64,000 nt of DNA from Nicotiana tabacum (Eukaryota > Streptophyta > Magnoliopsida > Solanales > Solanaceae), in assembly GCF_000715075.1 (NCBI RefSeq), contig NC_134087.1, positions 191,053,276-191,117,275 on the forward strand, given 5' to 3'. A model generated the notes under the pieces. That model saw only the letters and a program-made list of their open reading frames with translations, did not search any database and was not told where the DNA came from. Both the position numbers and the translations under genes were made by a program. Below are positions 32,615 to 45,052 of the stretch, one piece after another. Every line of letters begins with the position of its first letter. Within the stretch, counting starts at the first letter, position 1.

Positions 32615-35360
32615 TGTGACGGCCCGGCCAGTCATCTCATGAGTTACCGCTCCGTTTGCCCTATTTCTGCTTCTATTTGCCTTGTTCAGTTGTATTTTGT
32701 GTTATTGGGTTGGTTGGCTCGGGTTCGGAGAGGTTTTGTTAAAGTTTGAGAAACCTAGTCTCTTTTGAGGAAGCTTAAGTTGGAAAAGTCAATCGGATGT
32801 TGACTTATATGTTATAGGGCTCGGATGTAAGTTCCGATGGTTTGGATAGCTTTAGGAGGTTATTTGGGACTTAGGAGCGTGATCAGAATGAGTTTTGGAG
32901 GTCCGGAATAGATTTAGGCTTGAATTGGCGAAGTAGGAATTTTGGCGATTTTCGGTTGATAGGTGAGATTTGATATAGGGGTCGGAATGGAATTCCGAGA
33001 GTTGTAGTAGTTCCATTGTGTCATTTGGAATGTGTGTGCAAAATTTCAAGTCATTCAGATGAGGTTTGTGGTACATTTTGATCGAAAGCGTAATCTGGAA
33101 GATTTTGGAATGTTATGCTTGAATTCGATGTGATTTTGGTGTTTTGATGTTGTTTTGAGCGTTTCGAAGGTTGGAACGAGTTTGAATAAGGTTATGGGAT
33201 ATGTTTGTGCTTTTTGTTGGGGTCCCGAGGGGCCTCGTAGTGATTTCGGATGGTTGACAGAGAGATTGAGAGTTTGGTAAATGCTGCAGATTTGTTGTTT
33301 CTGTTGTTTCCGCACCTGCGGATTGGGAACCGTAGGTGTGACGCCGCAGATGCAGAATGCCAGTCGCAGAAGCAGAAATAGGCTGGGAAACTTGTGACCT
33401 CAGGAGTGGTTGAGGAGTCGCACCTGCGATGGCGCAGGTGCAGGCAATGCATCGCAGATGCGATTTTGGCCGCTTAAGTGAAAACCGCAGAAGCTGTTCA
33501 AGGACCGCAAATGCAGTACCGCAAAAGCGGGATTTTTGCCGTAGATGCAAAATCCCTGGGCCAAAATGTATATATTTCTTCCTTCGCGATTTTCAGAGGG
33601 TTTCACCATTTTTAAACGCGAATTCTGGAGTTTTGGGCGATTTTAAAGAGAGACTTCATTGAGGTAAGGATTTTGGACCAAAAACGCGTTCCTATGGTAT
33701 TATTTCACGGATTATAGCTATAATTTATGGAAATTAAGGGTTAAAATTGGGGAAACTTGGGCTTGGTATTGGAGACCTAGACTTGAGGATTTGAGAGGCC
33801 ATTTGTGGTTGGATTTGGGGACTTTTGATATGTATGAACTCGTGGGGAGATAAGGAATCTATTGATGTAAAATTTATCGAATTCCGATACGTGGTCCCCG
33901 GGGTCGGGTTTTTGCTAATTTCGGGATTTATATATGAAATTGATTATTTTCGCTTGGGCTTCGTTCCCTTAGCATATTTTGACGTTGTGATTCTGATTTT
34001 GGATAGATTCGACGCGAGTGGAGGCCGATTCGAGGGGCAAAGACGTCACGAGCTAATGTTTGGACCGGATTGAGGTGAATAATAACTGTAAATGTTGTCT
34101 TAAGGGTATGAAACCCTGAATTGCACATCGTTATGCTATATTGAGGTGATGCACATGCTAGATGATGAGCGTGGGGTCGTGCACCGTTGATGATTGTGAC
34201 TTAGTCCATCCCGAATGGCTATGTTACCGCGTATTTGATTGAAAACTATTTGCTATCATCATGTTTTGTGTTGAATGCCATAATTGGTCCTTGTGCCTAC
34301 TATTTGAACCCTTAGGGGATTTTTACTGATATTTCCTCATTGTTTTGACTTTATACCTGTACTCGGTCATGTTATATGCTACTGTTTTCATAATGCAGCC
34401 ATGTTTACTCTACTTTAACACTTAAATGATATTTTGGGCTGAGCACAAAGTTTTAGTATTGCCCGAGTGGCTGTGAGATTTTGACTGAGTAAGGTCGAGG
34501 GACTATGTTGTGAGGGAACACTGATTATGATTATGAGGCTGAGGGCCTGAGATTTGTATGCCACGAGATGGCTTGATATTGCACTTAGGCAATAAGGGGC
34601 CCCTCTAGGAGTCTGCACACCCCCAGTGAGTGCAGGTACTCATTGTGATGTGAGATATAGCCCGAGGCGCTGGTGTTGTTTCTGAGATATTGTCCGAGGG
34701 GCGGATTTGTTGATATTGTGCCTGAGGGGCGATCCTTTATGTGTTTATCTTTCCTATTTTCCTGTCATTTACTTGCTTAATAGTTTAAAAAGGCATCTTT
34801 TTGAAATTTAAACTGAACTCAGTGACTTTACGCATCTTTACTGTTTCAGTATTTTTACTGCTTCTTTATTTCCTGTTATGCGCCTTACATGATTTCGTAT
34901 TTCTCAGTCTTTATTTATGATTATTACTCACTGAGTTGGAGTACTCACTTTACTCCCTGCACCCCGTGTGCAGATTCAGGCACATCAGGTTCCGCTAGCG
35001 AGTGCTGATCTTTCCAACTCAGGCGGATTCAAAGATTCTCTAGGTAGATGTCGGCGTTCGCAGCCCAGAGCTTCTTCCTTTATCTTATCTTTCTCTATTT
35101 TAGATATGTATTAGACTATGTAAACCTTTCTTGTATTAACCGGATTCTAGATGCTTATGACTGGTGACACCCCAGTATCGGGCTGTGTTGGGTTTATTTT
35201 CCGCAAATTGTACTGTTCATTGCTTATCTTTTAGCTTTTATCATGTTTAAGACTTAACACTTATTATTTAATTGCTTAAAATGGAAATGGGAATATGTCG
35301 GATGGACTTGTCTACACGAGAGGCGCCATCACGACCGGGTCCAAGTTTAGGGTCGTGACA
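32615..35360 (+). repeat. LTR2, shared middle LTR (2746 bp)
   Basis: It starts TGTGACGGCCC directly after copy A's polypurine tract and ends GGTCGTGACA directly before copy B's primer site (AGTTGGTATCAGAGCC, 35361-35376). It thus acts as 3' LTR of A and 5' LTR of B. Full-length relative to LTR1. A CpG block lies at 33311-33560, and hairpins at about 34490-34740, some of them with stems eroded by C-to-T changes. ORFs inside (for example the reverse-strand one at 33113-33550) are not genes. Confidence 0.92.
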
Positions 35361-35552
35361 AGTTGGTATCAGAGCCTAGGTTACATAGGTCTCACGAGTT
35401 ATGAGCAGGTTTAGTAGAGTCTCGTGGATCGGTACAGAGACGTCTATATTTATCCTCGAGAGGCTAAAGAACCTTTAGGAAAAACTTTATATTCTTGTCG
35501 TGCGAATTTGTTGATCCGGGTACTAAACTTCTATTATTTTATTCTCTCATAG
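35361..35552 (+). promoter_or_regulatory. Copy B primer-binding site and leader
   Basis: TGGTATCAGAGCC (canonical initiator tRNA-Met site) is followed by the same leader as copy A (CTAGGTTACATAGGTCTCACGAG, AACCTTTAGGAAAAACTT). Confidence 0.85.
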
Positions 35553-36995
35553 ATGGTGAGGACACGCGCTACCAGATAGGATGGACGACCACCTGTACCA
35601 CCAGTTGTGGCCTGGCCGAGGACGCGGTCGTGGTCGCGTTAGGGGAAGGGGTGTGGCCTGCACAATAGCTAGGGCAGCACCTACAGATCCACCAGTCGCC
35701 CCAGTCCAGGATCAGGTCCCAATTGTGGATGCTCCAGTAGCACCAGATTAGGCACCAGCTGTGACCATCATGATTCCAGGTCTTTAGGAGGTCTTGGCTT
35801 AGATTCTATCAGTTTGCACTGGCCTAGCTCAGGCGGTCTCAGTTACTACAGCCGTAGCTACTTCTCAGGCCGGAGGAGGCACTTAGACTCCCCCCACTTG
35901 CACACCTGAGCAGGTCGTGCAGGGACTTCAGACACCGGGGGCACATCTAGCCCAGCCGGTTGCAGCTGCTCAGGACTATTGTAGTTTTTGCCATGCCAGG
36001 GGACGAGCAACATTGGTTGGAAAGGTTTGGTAGACTTTAGCCTCCGACTTTCACCTTTGCAAAGGGCGAGGATGCCTAGGGTTTCTTCGATAAGTGTCAA
36101 AAGATGCTTCGTACAGTGGGTATTTTGGAAACTAGCGGGGTTTCTTTCACTACTTATCAGTTTTCTGGAGTTGCCTTCACTTGGTGGGAGGATTTTGAGA
36201 GGCGTAGGCCTATTGACGCAACACCCCTTACCTGACAGCAGTTCTCCATTCTCTTTTTGGAGAAGTATGTGTCGCAGTCTCGTAGAGAGGAGCTATGCAG
36301 GCAGTTCGAGTGGTTACGTCAGGGAGAGATAACCGTGTCGCAGTATGAGATGAGGTTCTCTAAGTTAGCTCGTCATACTATTTTGGTTGGTTCCGACAGA
36401 TAGAGAGAGGATTATGAGGTTTGTTAATGGCCTCACTTATCAGCTTCGAATTCTCATGACCAAAGAGAGGGTGACTAGTGCTACTTTCGAGGAGGTTGTA
36501 GACATTGCTCGTGAGATTGAGTCTATTCGTCTCTAGGAGCGAGAGGAGAGGGAGGCCAAGAGGCCTCGAGGATCTGGTAGCTATGGTGGTGCTCTTTCGA
36601 GAGGTAAGTTTCAACACGGCAGAGGTCGTCCCTTCAGGCCTACTCAGACAGCTCGCCCAGGTTATCGTGGGGCACCATCGGGTCATGGTTCTCACAGTTC
36701 TCATCAGGGTCGGTCATTACTTAGTGCCCTTCCAGCTCAGAGTTCGTCTCGAGCTCTATCAGTTTAGGGTTCTACTATGCCAGGTGCATCTGCTAGTCAT
36801 TCCGGTGCTAGGGGTTCCCTTCAATCCTATCTCCAGAACTCGGGAGTTTCTATGAGTGTGGAGAAATGGGTCATATGTGGAGGCAGTGTCCTCGTCGTCT
36901 TGCGGGTCCATCTCAGTAGAGGAGTCAGCCATCAGCTTCAGCACCAATTACTTCACAACCACCCACCCAGTAAGTTAGGGGTGGAGGTGAGTCAG
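35553..36995 (+). pseudogene. Copy B gag
   Basis: Uninterrupted but mutated gag. It starts at ATG 35553 (MVRTRATR then a stop), has the Arg/Pro-rich N-terminus and the capsid-like domain (TWWEDFERRRPIDATPL, KYVSQSRREEL, about 36010-36340). At about 36845 the zinc knuckle reads FYECGEMGHMWRQCP: the first Cys is Phe, whereas copy A lost the second Cys. Stops and frameshifts occur throughout (for example RSGSI at 36530, 'CQ*RSQP' at 36919). It preserves the empty target site for hAT 2. Confidence 0.9.
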
Positions 36996-39900
36996 CTTGA
37001 GGTCGTCCCAAAGGGGAGGTCGATCAGGTGGAGGTCAGGCCCGTTTCTATGCACTTTCAGCTAGACTCGATGCTATTGCTTCCGACGCTGTTGTTACAGG
37101 TATTGTTTCAGTATACCACAGAGATGCCTCTGTATTATTTGATCCCGGTTCCACCTTTTCTTATGTGTCATCATATTTTGCTCGTTATGTGGATACGCCC
37201 CATGAGTCTCTTGTTTTACCTATTCATGTATCTACCCCGGTGGGTGATACTATTGTTGTAGACCGTGTGTACCGGTCGTGTGTGGTGACTATTGGGGGTT
37301 TGGAGACTCGAGTGGATCTTTTGTTATCGTATATAGTGGATTTTGATGTCATTTTAGGCATGGATTGGCTATCTTTGTATCGTGCTATTCTGGACTATCA
37401 TGCCAAGACAATCACATTGCAATACCGGGTGTGCCACGGATTGAGTGGTGAGGTTTGACCGATTATGTTCCCAGTAGAGTAATCTCATTCTTGAAGGCCC
37501 AGTGTATGGTTGGGAAGGGTTGTCTTTTGTATCTAGCCTTTGTGAGGGATGTCAGTGCATAGACTCCCAGTATTGATTCTGTTCCCATTGTGAGGGATTT
37601 TTCCCGATGTGTTTCCTGTAGACTTGTCGGGCATGCCGCCAGACAAGGATATTGATTTTGGTATTTACCTGGTGTCGGGCACTCAGCGCATCTCTATTCC
37701 ATCATATCGTATGGCACCAGCGGAGTTGAAGGAGTTAAATGAGCAGCTTTAGGAACTCCTTGATAAAGGGTTCATTCGGCCTAGTGTGTCGCTTTGGGGT
37801 GCGCCGGTTCTATTTGTGAAGAAAAAGGATGGCACGATGAGGATGTGCATTGATTATAGGCAATTCAACAAAGTAACAATTAAGAACAAGTATCCTTTGC
37901 CTCGCATTGATGATCTATTCGACCAGATTCAGGGAGCGAGAGAGTTCTTTGTTCAGGTTATCACCAGTTGAAGATCAGGGGCTCGAATATTCTTAAAACA
38001 ACCTTTAGGACCACATACGGTCATTATGAGTTCCTTGTTATGTCTTTTGGGCTGACCAATGCCCCAGCAACGTTCATGCACCTGATGAACAGCGTGTTTC
38101 GACCTTATCTTGATTCGTTCGTGATTGTTTTTAATGATGATATTCCTGTATACTCGCATAGTCAGGAGGATCACGCGGAGCACTTTAGAGTTATGTTGCA
38201 GAGATTGAGGAAGGAGAAACTTTATGCAAAGTTCTCCAAATGTGAGTTCCGGCTTAATTCAGTGGCTTTCTTGGGGCACGTGGTGTCCAGCGAGGGTATT
38301 CAGGTTGATTCGAAGTAGATAAAAGTGGTTCAGAGTTGGCCCATACCGTCCTCAGCCACAGAGATTTGCAGCTTTCTTGGTTTGGTGGGTTATTATCGCC
38401 GATTTGTTCAGGGATTTTCATCTATCGCATCGCTATTGACCAAGGTGACTCAGAAGGGTGCTTTATTTGTATAGTCGGATGAGTGTGAGGAGAGCTTTTA
38501 GAAGCTCAAGACAGCCTTGACCACAGCTCCAGTGTTAGTTTTGCCATCAGCTTCAGGTTCATATACAATGTATTGTGATGCTTTGAGAGTTGGTATTGGG
38601 TGTGTATTGATGCAGGAGGGTAGAGTTATTGCTTATGCTTCTCGTCAGTTGAAGCCTTATGAGAAGAACTACCCCGTTCATGATTTGGAGTTGGTTGTCA
38701 TTGTTCACTCGTTGAAGATTTGGAGGCATTATTTGTATGGTGTGTCTTGCGAGGTGTTTACTGATCATCGTAGCCTCCACCACTTGTTCAAACAGAAGGA
38801 TCCCAATTTGAGGCAGTGGAGATAGTTGGAGTTGCTAAAGGATTATGATATTACTATCTTGTACCATCCGTGGAAGGACAATGTGGTGGCCGATGCTTTG
38901 AGCTGAAAGACGGTGAGTATGGGGAGTTTGGCATATATTCCAGGTTGGGAGAGACCTCTTGCAGTTGATGTTCAGGCCTTGGCCAATCGGTTTTTGAGGT
39001 TAGATATTTCAGAGCCCAGTCAGGTATTGGCTTATGTGATTTCTCGGTCTTCCTTATATGATCGCATCAGAGAGCACCAGTATGATGATCCGCATTTGCT
39101 TGTATTGAAGGACATAGTTCAGCATGATGATGCCATAGATGTGACAATTGGTGATGATGGGGTATTGAGAATGTAGGGGCAAATTTGTGTGCCCAATGTG
39201 GACGGACTTCGGGAGTTGATCTGGAGGAGGCCCATAGTTCACGGTATTTCATTCATCCAGGTGCTGCAAAGATGTATCAGGATTTGAGACAGCATTATTG
39301 GTGGAGGAGAATGAAGAAAGACATTGTGGGATTTGTAGATCGGTGTCTCAATTGTCAGCAGGTGAAATATGAGCATCAAAGACCGGGTGGCTTGCTTCAG
39401 TAGATGGATATTCCAGAGTGGAAGTGGGAGAGGATCACTATGGATTTTGTAGTTGGACTTCCACGGACTTTGAAGAAGTTCGATGCTATTTGGGTGATTG
39501 TGGTTCGGCTGACCAAGTGCGCGCACTTCATTCCTATGTGTTCTATCTATTCTTTAGAGAGGTTGGCAGGGATCTATATCCGAGAGATTGTTCGTTTGCA
39601 TGGTGTTCCGGTTTCCATCATTTCAGATAAGGTACTCAGTTTACTTTGCAGTTTTAGAGAGCCATGCAGAGAGAGTTGGGTACTCAGGTTGATTTGAGCA
39701 CAACTTTTCACCTTCAGACGGACGGACAGTCCGAGTGTACTATTCAGATATTGGAGGACATGTTGTGTGCTTGTGTCATTGATTTCGAAGGGTCATGGGA
39801 TCAGTTTCTATCGCTTGCAGAGTTTTCTTATAACAACAACTACAAGTTGAGTATTTAGATGGCTCCATATAAGGCTTTGTATAGGAGGCGGTGTAGATCT

Positions 39901-40533
39901 CTGGTTGGTTGGTTTGAGCCGGGAGAGGCTAGGTTATTGGGGATAGACTTGGTACAGGACGCTTTAGACAAGGTGAAGGTGATTTAGGAGAGGCTCTATA
40001 CAGCACAGTCGAGACAAAAGAGTTATGTTGATAGGAAGGTTCGGGATGTGTCCTATATGGTTGGTAAGAAGGTCTTGCTGAAGGTTTCACCCATGAAGGG
40101 TGTTATGAGATTTGGGAAGAAGGGAAAATTGAGTCTTCAGTTCATTGGGCCTTTTGAGGTGCTTCATAAGATTGGGGAGGTGGCTTATGAGCTTGTTTTG
40201 CCACCCAGCTTGTGGAGTGTGCATCCGATATTTCATGTTTCTCTGCTCCGGAAGTGTATTGGGGATCCGTCTCATGTTTTGGACTTCAGCATGGTTCAGT
40301 TAGATGATGATTTGACTTATAATGTGGAGCCAATAGCTATTTTGAGTCATCGGGTTCGAAAGCTGAGGTCAAAGGATATAGCTTTAGTGAAAGTGCAGTG
40401 GAGAGGCCGGCCCGTAGAGGAGGCTACCTGGGAGACTGAGCGAGAGATGCGGAGCAGATATCCCCACCTATTTGAGGCTTCAGGTATATTTCTTGACTCA
40501 TTCGAGGAAGAACGTTTTTTAAGAAGGGGAGGA
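36996..40533 (+). pseudogene. Copy B pol: protease, RT, RNase H, integrase, chromodomain
   Basis: The protease is well preserved (36997-37458: FYALSARLDAIASDAVVTGIV, SVLFDPGSTFSYVSSYFARY, VDFDVILGMDWLS). RT spans about 37640-38460; its catalytic box reads [12 protein letters not shown], with Ile to Asn and Leu to Pro beside the two Asp. RNase H has YCDALR (first Asp present) at about 38570. The integrase zinc module (HSSRYFIHPGA to CLNCQQVKYEHQRPGG, 39220-39400) is intact; the core has a frameshift at IISDKVLSLL (about 39630) where IISDRG is expected. The chromodomain tail is open from 40048 (VEPIAILSHRVRKLRSKD, VQWRGRPVEEATWE). A TAG at 37750-37752 is at the same codon as in copy A. Inactive. 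Confidence 0.92.
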
Positions 40534-43297
40534 TGTGACGACCTGGCCAGTCGTCTCATGAGTTACTGCTCCATTTCCCCCATTTTTGCTTCTATTTGCC
40601 TTGTTTAGTTGTATTTTGTGTTATCATGTTGTTTGGCTTGGGTTCGGAGAGGTTTTGATAAAGTTTGAGACACTTAGTCTCTTTTGAAGAAGCTTAGGTT
40701 GGAAAAGTCAACCGGATATTGACTTATGTGTTAGAGGGCTCGGATGTGAGTTCTGATGGTTTGGATAGCTTCGAGAGGTAATTTGGGACTTAGGAGAGTG
40801 ATCGAAATGAGTTTTGGGGGTCCGGAGTAGATTTAGGCTAGAATTGGCGAAGTTGGAATTTTGGCGATTTCCAATTGATAGGTGAGATTTTGATATAGGG
40901 TTCAGAATGGAATTTCGGGAGTTGCAATAGTTCCGTTGTATCATTTGGGATGTGTGTGCAAAATTTCAAGTTATTCGGATGAGGTTTGGGGTACTTTTAG
41001 ATCGAAAGCGTAATTTGGAAGATTTTGGAATCTTAGGCTTGAATTCGATGTGATTTTGGTGTTTTGAGCGTTCCGAAGGTTGGAACGAGTTTGAATAAGG
41101 TTATGGGATATACTTGTGCTTTTGGTTGGGGTCTCGGGGGGCCTCGGGGTGATTTCGGATGGTCGACGGATAGATTGGGAGTTTGGTGAATGCTGCAGAT
41201 TTGTTGTTTCTGTTGTTTCCGCACCTGCGGATTAGGAACCGCAGGTGCGATGCCGCATATGCAGAATGCAAGTCGCAAAAGCGGAAATAGGCTGGGAAGG
41301 CTGTGACCGCAGGAGCGGATGAGGAGCCGCACATGCGATGGCGCATGTGCGGGCAATACATCACAGATGCGATTTTGGCTGTTTAAGTGAAAACCACAAA
41401 AGTTGTTCAAGGAACGCAAATGTGATACCGCAGAAGCGAGATTTTGGACGCAGATGCGAAATCCCTGGGCCAGAATGTATATATTTTTTCCTTCACAATT
41501 TTCAGAGGGTTTCACCATTTTTAAACGCGAATTCTGGAGTTTTGGACGATTTTGAAGGGAGAATTCAAGGAGACTTTATTGAGGTAAGGATTTTGGACCA
41601 AAAACTCGTTATTATGGTATTATTTCACGGATCAGAGCTATAATTTATGGAAATTAAAGGTTAAAATTGGGAAACTAGGGTTTGGTATTGGAGACCTAGA
41701 TTTGAGAATTTGAGGGACCATTTGTGGTCGGATTTTGGAATTTTTGATATGTAAGAACTCGTGGGGAGATAAGAAATCCATTGATGTAAAATTTATCGAA
41801 TTCCGATACGTGGGCCTGGGGGTCGGGTTTTGGCTAATTTCGGGATTTATGTTGTAAATTGATTATTTTCGCTTGGGCTTCGTTCCCTTAGCATACTTTG
41901 ACATCGTGATTTTGATTTTGGATAGATTAGACGCGAGTGGAGGTCGATTCAAGGGGCAAAGGCGTCGCGGGCTAGAGTTTGGATCGGATTGAGGTGAGTA
42001 ATGATTGTAAATGTTGTCCTGAGGGTATGAAACCCTGGATTGTACATCATTGTGCTATATTGAGGCGACACACACGTTAGATGACGAGCACGGGGTCGTG
42101 CACCATTGGGGATTGTGACTTAGTCCATCCCGAATGGCTATGTTACCGCGTATTTGATTGAAAACTATTTGTTATCATCATGCTTTGGGCTGAATGCCAT
42201 AATTGGTCTTTGTGTCAACTATCTGAACCCTTAGGGGATTTTTACTAATATTTCCTCACTGTTTTGACTTTATACTTGTACTCAGTCATGTTATATTCTA
42301 CTATTTTCATAACGCATCCATGTTTACTCTGCTTTAACACTTAAATGATATTTTAAATGATATTTTGGGTTGAGCACAAAGTTTTACTATTGCCCGAGTG
42401 GCTGTAAGATTCTGACTGAGTAAGGTCGAGGGCCTATGTTATGAGGGAACACTGATTATGATTATGAGGCTGAGGGCCTGAGATTTGTGCGCCGCGAGAT
42501 GGCTTGTTATTGCGCTTGGGCCGTAAGGGGCCCCTCCAGGAGTCTGCACACCCTCAGTGAGCGCAGGTACCCATTGTGATGTGAGATATAGCCCGAGGGG
42601 CTGGTGTTGTTTCTAAGATATTGCCCGAGCGGATTTGTTGATATTGTGACCGAAGGGCGATCCTTTATGTGTTTATCTTTCCTATTTGCCTGTCATTTAC
42701 TTGTTTAATTGTTTAAAAAGGCATTTTTTTAAAATTTAAACTGAACCTAGTGACTTTACGCATCTTTGCTGCTTTACTATTTTTACTGCCTTTTACTGCT
42801 TCTTTATAGCCTGTTATGTGCCTTACGTGATTTCGTATTTCTCATTCTTTATTTATGATTATTACTCACTGAGTTGGAGTACTCAGTTTACTCCCTGCAC
42901 CCCGTGTGCATATTCAGGCGCAAAAGGTTCCGCTACCGAGTGCTGATCTTTCCAGCTCAGGCGGATTCGAAGATTCTCTAGGTAGCTGCCGGCGTTCGCA
43001 GCCCAAAGCTTCTTCCCTTATCTTATCTTTCTCTGTTTTAGATCTGTATAGACTATGTAGACCTTTCTTGTATTATCCGGATTATAGATGCTCATGACTG
43101 GTGACACCCCAGTATCGGGCTGTGTTGGGTTTGTTTTTCACAAATTGTATTGTTCACTGCTTATCTTTGAGCTTTTGTCATGTTTAAGACTTAACACTTA
43201 TTATTTAATTGCTTAAAATGGAAATGGGAATGTGTCGGATGGCCTTGTCTACACGAGAGTCGCCATCAAGACCGGGTCCGGGTTTAGGATCGTGACA
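40534..43297 (+). repeat. LTR3, 3' LTR of the Gypsy array (2764 bp)
   Basis: It starts TGTGACGACCTGG after AAGAAGGGGAGGA and ends GGATCGTGACA. It aligns end to end with LTR2. CpG block at 41219-41470; hairpins at about 42415-42660, including AGCCC-GAG-GGGCT. Followed by GTAAA and the rest of the SINE target. Confidence 0.92.
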
Positions 43298-43378
43298 GTA
43301 AAGCTACGTACGATAGACCCTTGTGGTCCGGCCCATCCCCCGACCCCGCGCATAGCGGTAGCTTAGTGTGTCGGGCTA
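43298..43378 (+). repeat. Au-type SINE, right piece
   Basis: GTAAAGCTACGTACGATAGACCC, GTGGTCCGGCCC and GCGCATAGCGGTAGCTTAG lead to GGGCTACCC and a T-rich tail ending TTATTGTTGT. It is the continuation of the SINE at 21836-21856, giving the exact insertion point of the Gypsy array. Confidence 0.88.
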
Positions 43379-43412
43379 CCCTTTTTTATTGTTGTAAAAA
43401 TGTATCCATAGA

Positions 43413-44008
43413 GTAAGTTAATTTTTACAATTGTAACACTTTTTTTATTTCTTCTTTTGATACAATGACTATTTATTTCAACTGTATATTTTTACTTTTT
43501 TTAGGTAAAATTTGTAATATATATATATTTAGAGCACCATAATTTAGAGATGTATAAAAAATTAGAGCCAAAATAATTAATTTCAAACTATGTATTTTTA
43601 TAACTTTTTAGATGCCTTATCTATTTAATTCAATTGTATAAATCTTTATTTTCAGGTCAAAGTCAAAAAATAATTAATTAAAACTTTATTATATTTAGCC
43701 AAATAAAAAAATTTAGTCTAAATAATGTAGTTCTATCCAAGTTTTATTATAAATTGTATTCGAAAAAAATTATCTAAAAAAGTAACATACTTAAAAAGGT
43801 AAAAACATATTTTATTTTTCAAAAAATGTCACATATGCAGAAAATTCCACGTGGCAGGCGAGTGCTCCTATACAATTTGCCACATCAGCGTCCAGGAGAG
43901 TAATGGCTCTCAAAAGGAGAAGTTGAGGGGGTTAATTAAGACCACGAATAGTTTAAGGTTGTAACTAATAATTCATGACAAGTTTAAGAGGGTGGTAAGG
44001 TATTTTGC
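43413..44008 (-). repeat. Long inverted repeat, right arm (uninterrupted)
   Basis: Its reverse complement matches 17346-17635 plus 21487-21799, and it carries the empty site of hAT 1 (reverse complement AACTTGGATAGAACTACATTATTTAG). No ORF. It may be one arm of a fold-back or long-TIR element; no transposase is associated with it. Confidence 0.9.
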
Positions 44009-44009
44009 C

Positions 44010-44205
44010 AAAAATCTACTTAAAAATACTTTTTTAAAGCTTGGTCAAATACTAATTGTTGCTCAAAATTGCTTTTCAAATTAATTAGTCAAACTACTTC
44101 TCACTAAAAGTACTTTTTTAAAAAGCAGTTTTGAGAAAAGCGCTTTTCAAAATAAGCAAAATTTAGAAGCTTGGCCAAATAAGCTATTATTCTGATTCGA
44201 TAGTT
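44010..44205. repeat. MITE-like AT-rich repeat remnant
   Basis: A block rich in AAAGTACTTTTTTAAAA and AAAAGCGCTTTTCAAAATAAG with two copies of AGCTTGGYCAAAT (about 44038 and 44168). It resembles a common short Solanaceae repeat; ends and target duplication are not resolved. Confidence 0.45.
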
Positions 44206-44243
44206 CCATTAGTATCATTTTCCTCTTGATCTTCATTCTTCTA

Positions 44244-44376
44244 TGTTAAGTAGTTAGTCATGTATAGTATCCCACATCGGGAAGTAGATACCTATTATTA
44301 TGTAATCATTGTATATAAATAGGGTTGTACAACACTTTAATTAAGTAATAATATTTTTCTCACGTGCTTTCTCACA
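44244..44376 (+). repeat. Copia 5' LTR (133 bp)
   Basis: TGTTAAGTAG to TTTCTCACA. It contains TATAAATAGGG (about 44315), a good TATA box for element transcription. The first primer-site base follows directly. Confidence 0.93.
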
Positions 44377-45052
44377 TGGTATCAAAGCAACTAGTGAGAA
44401 ATCTCCACTGTGTAGTTACCAGCGAGTCCGAGACAGTCACCGTGCCTTTTTCCGGTGACTTTCAGGCTTTTTTTTACGAAATCCCTTCTCTGGTGGGTTT
44501 TTACGAAAACTAACACCACCAGTAGGTGCAGATTTCTCAGACAACCAAACCCCAGAAAACCACACCGGTAGAACCCGTTCACGCGCTCTCATGTGCCTCC
44601 AAAGCTTCTGATGTCGGCGGCGCATCAGACCCACGCGCCGGCGCGTGAACAATATACCGGCCATTTTTTGGAAAAGTTTCTTCACGACAACCTTATCTTC
44701 TAGTAATTCTGACCAGGCCCATACTGTTTTCTTTTTATTCCGAGCACTTTGAGATTTCTCCGGCGATTACAGTAATATTTTTTACCGTGAACGGTGAGTT
44801 TTCTGCGAGAACAGTAATTCCTAGAAATTTTTTGCTTTTTTCGGCATAATGTTATAATGGCATTTGTATCAAAAGCCTTTAACTCACAATCTGTTGGATC
44901 GAATGCATTGAATCCAATCCAGTTGGTTTCTTTACCAGATTATATTTAGTTCCTTCAGTACAAAGCATGTAAATAGACATCTTCAGGGATAGCTTCCGTT
45001 GTTCAAATAGATAGTAGCGTGACTTGTGTCTCCCAATCTTCAACCGTTGAGT

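Larger units (their letters stand above)
21857..43297 (+). mobile_element. Tandem Gypsy chromovirus array: LTR-A-LTR-B-LTR
   Basis: Three LTRs (21857-24144, 32615-35360, 40534-43297) alternate with two complete internal regions (A and B), all on the plus strand. Both internal regions follow an LTR by TGGTATNAGAGCC and end in a polypurine tract. Outer flanks ATAAG (21852-21856) and GTAAA (43298-43302) each differ by one base from GTAAG of the interrupted SINE, so the whole array appears to occupy one integration site. The shared middle LTR then points to unequal LTR recombination after integration. The clade is probably Del/Tekay (chromodomain, LTRs above 2.7 kb). Confidence 0.92.

Noticed and set aside
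33113..33550. 145-codon reverse-strand ORF in LTR2, and similar ones in LTR3 (41033-41518), LARD LTR (15490-15879) and LTR X (2911-3300)
   Set aside because: They fall on CpG repeat blocks in non-coding LTR, differ between aligned LTR copies and show no protein family.
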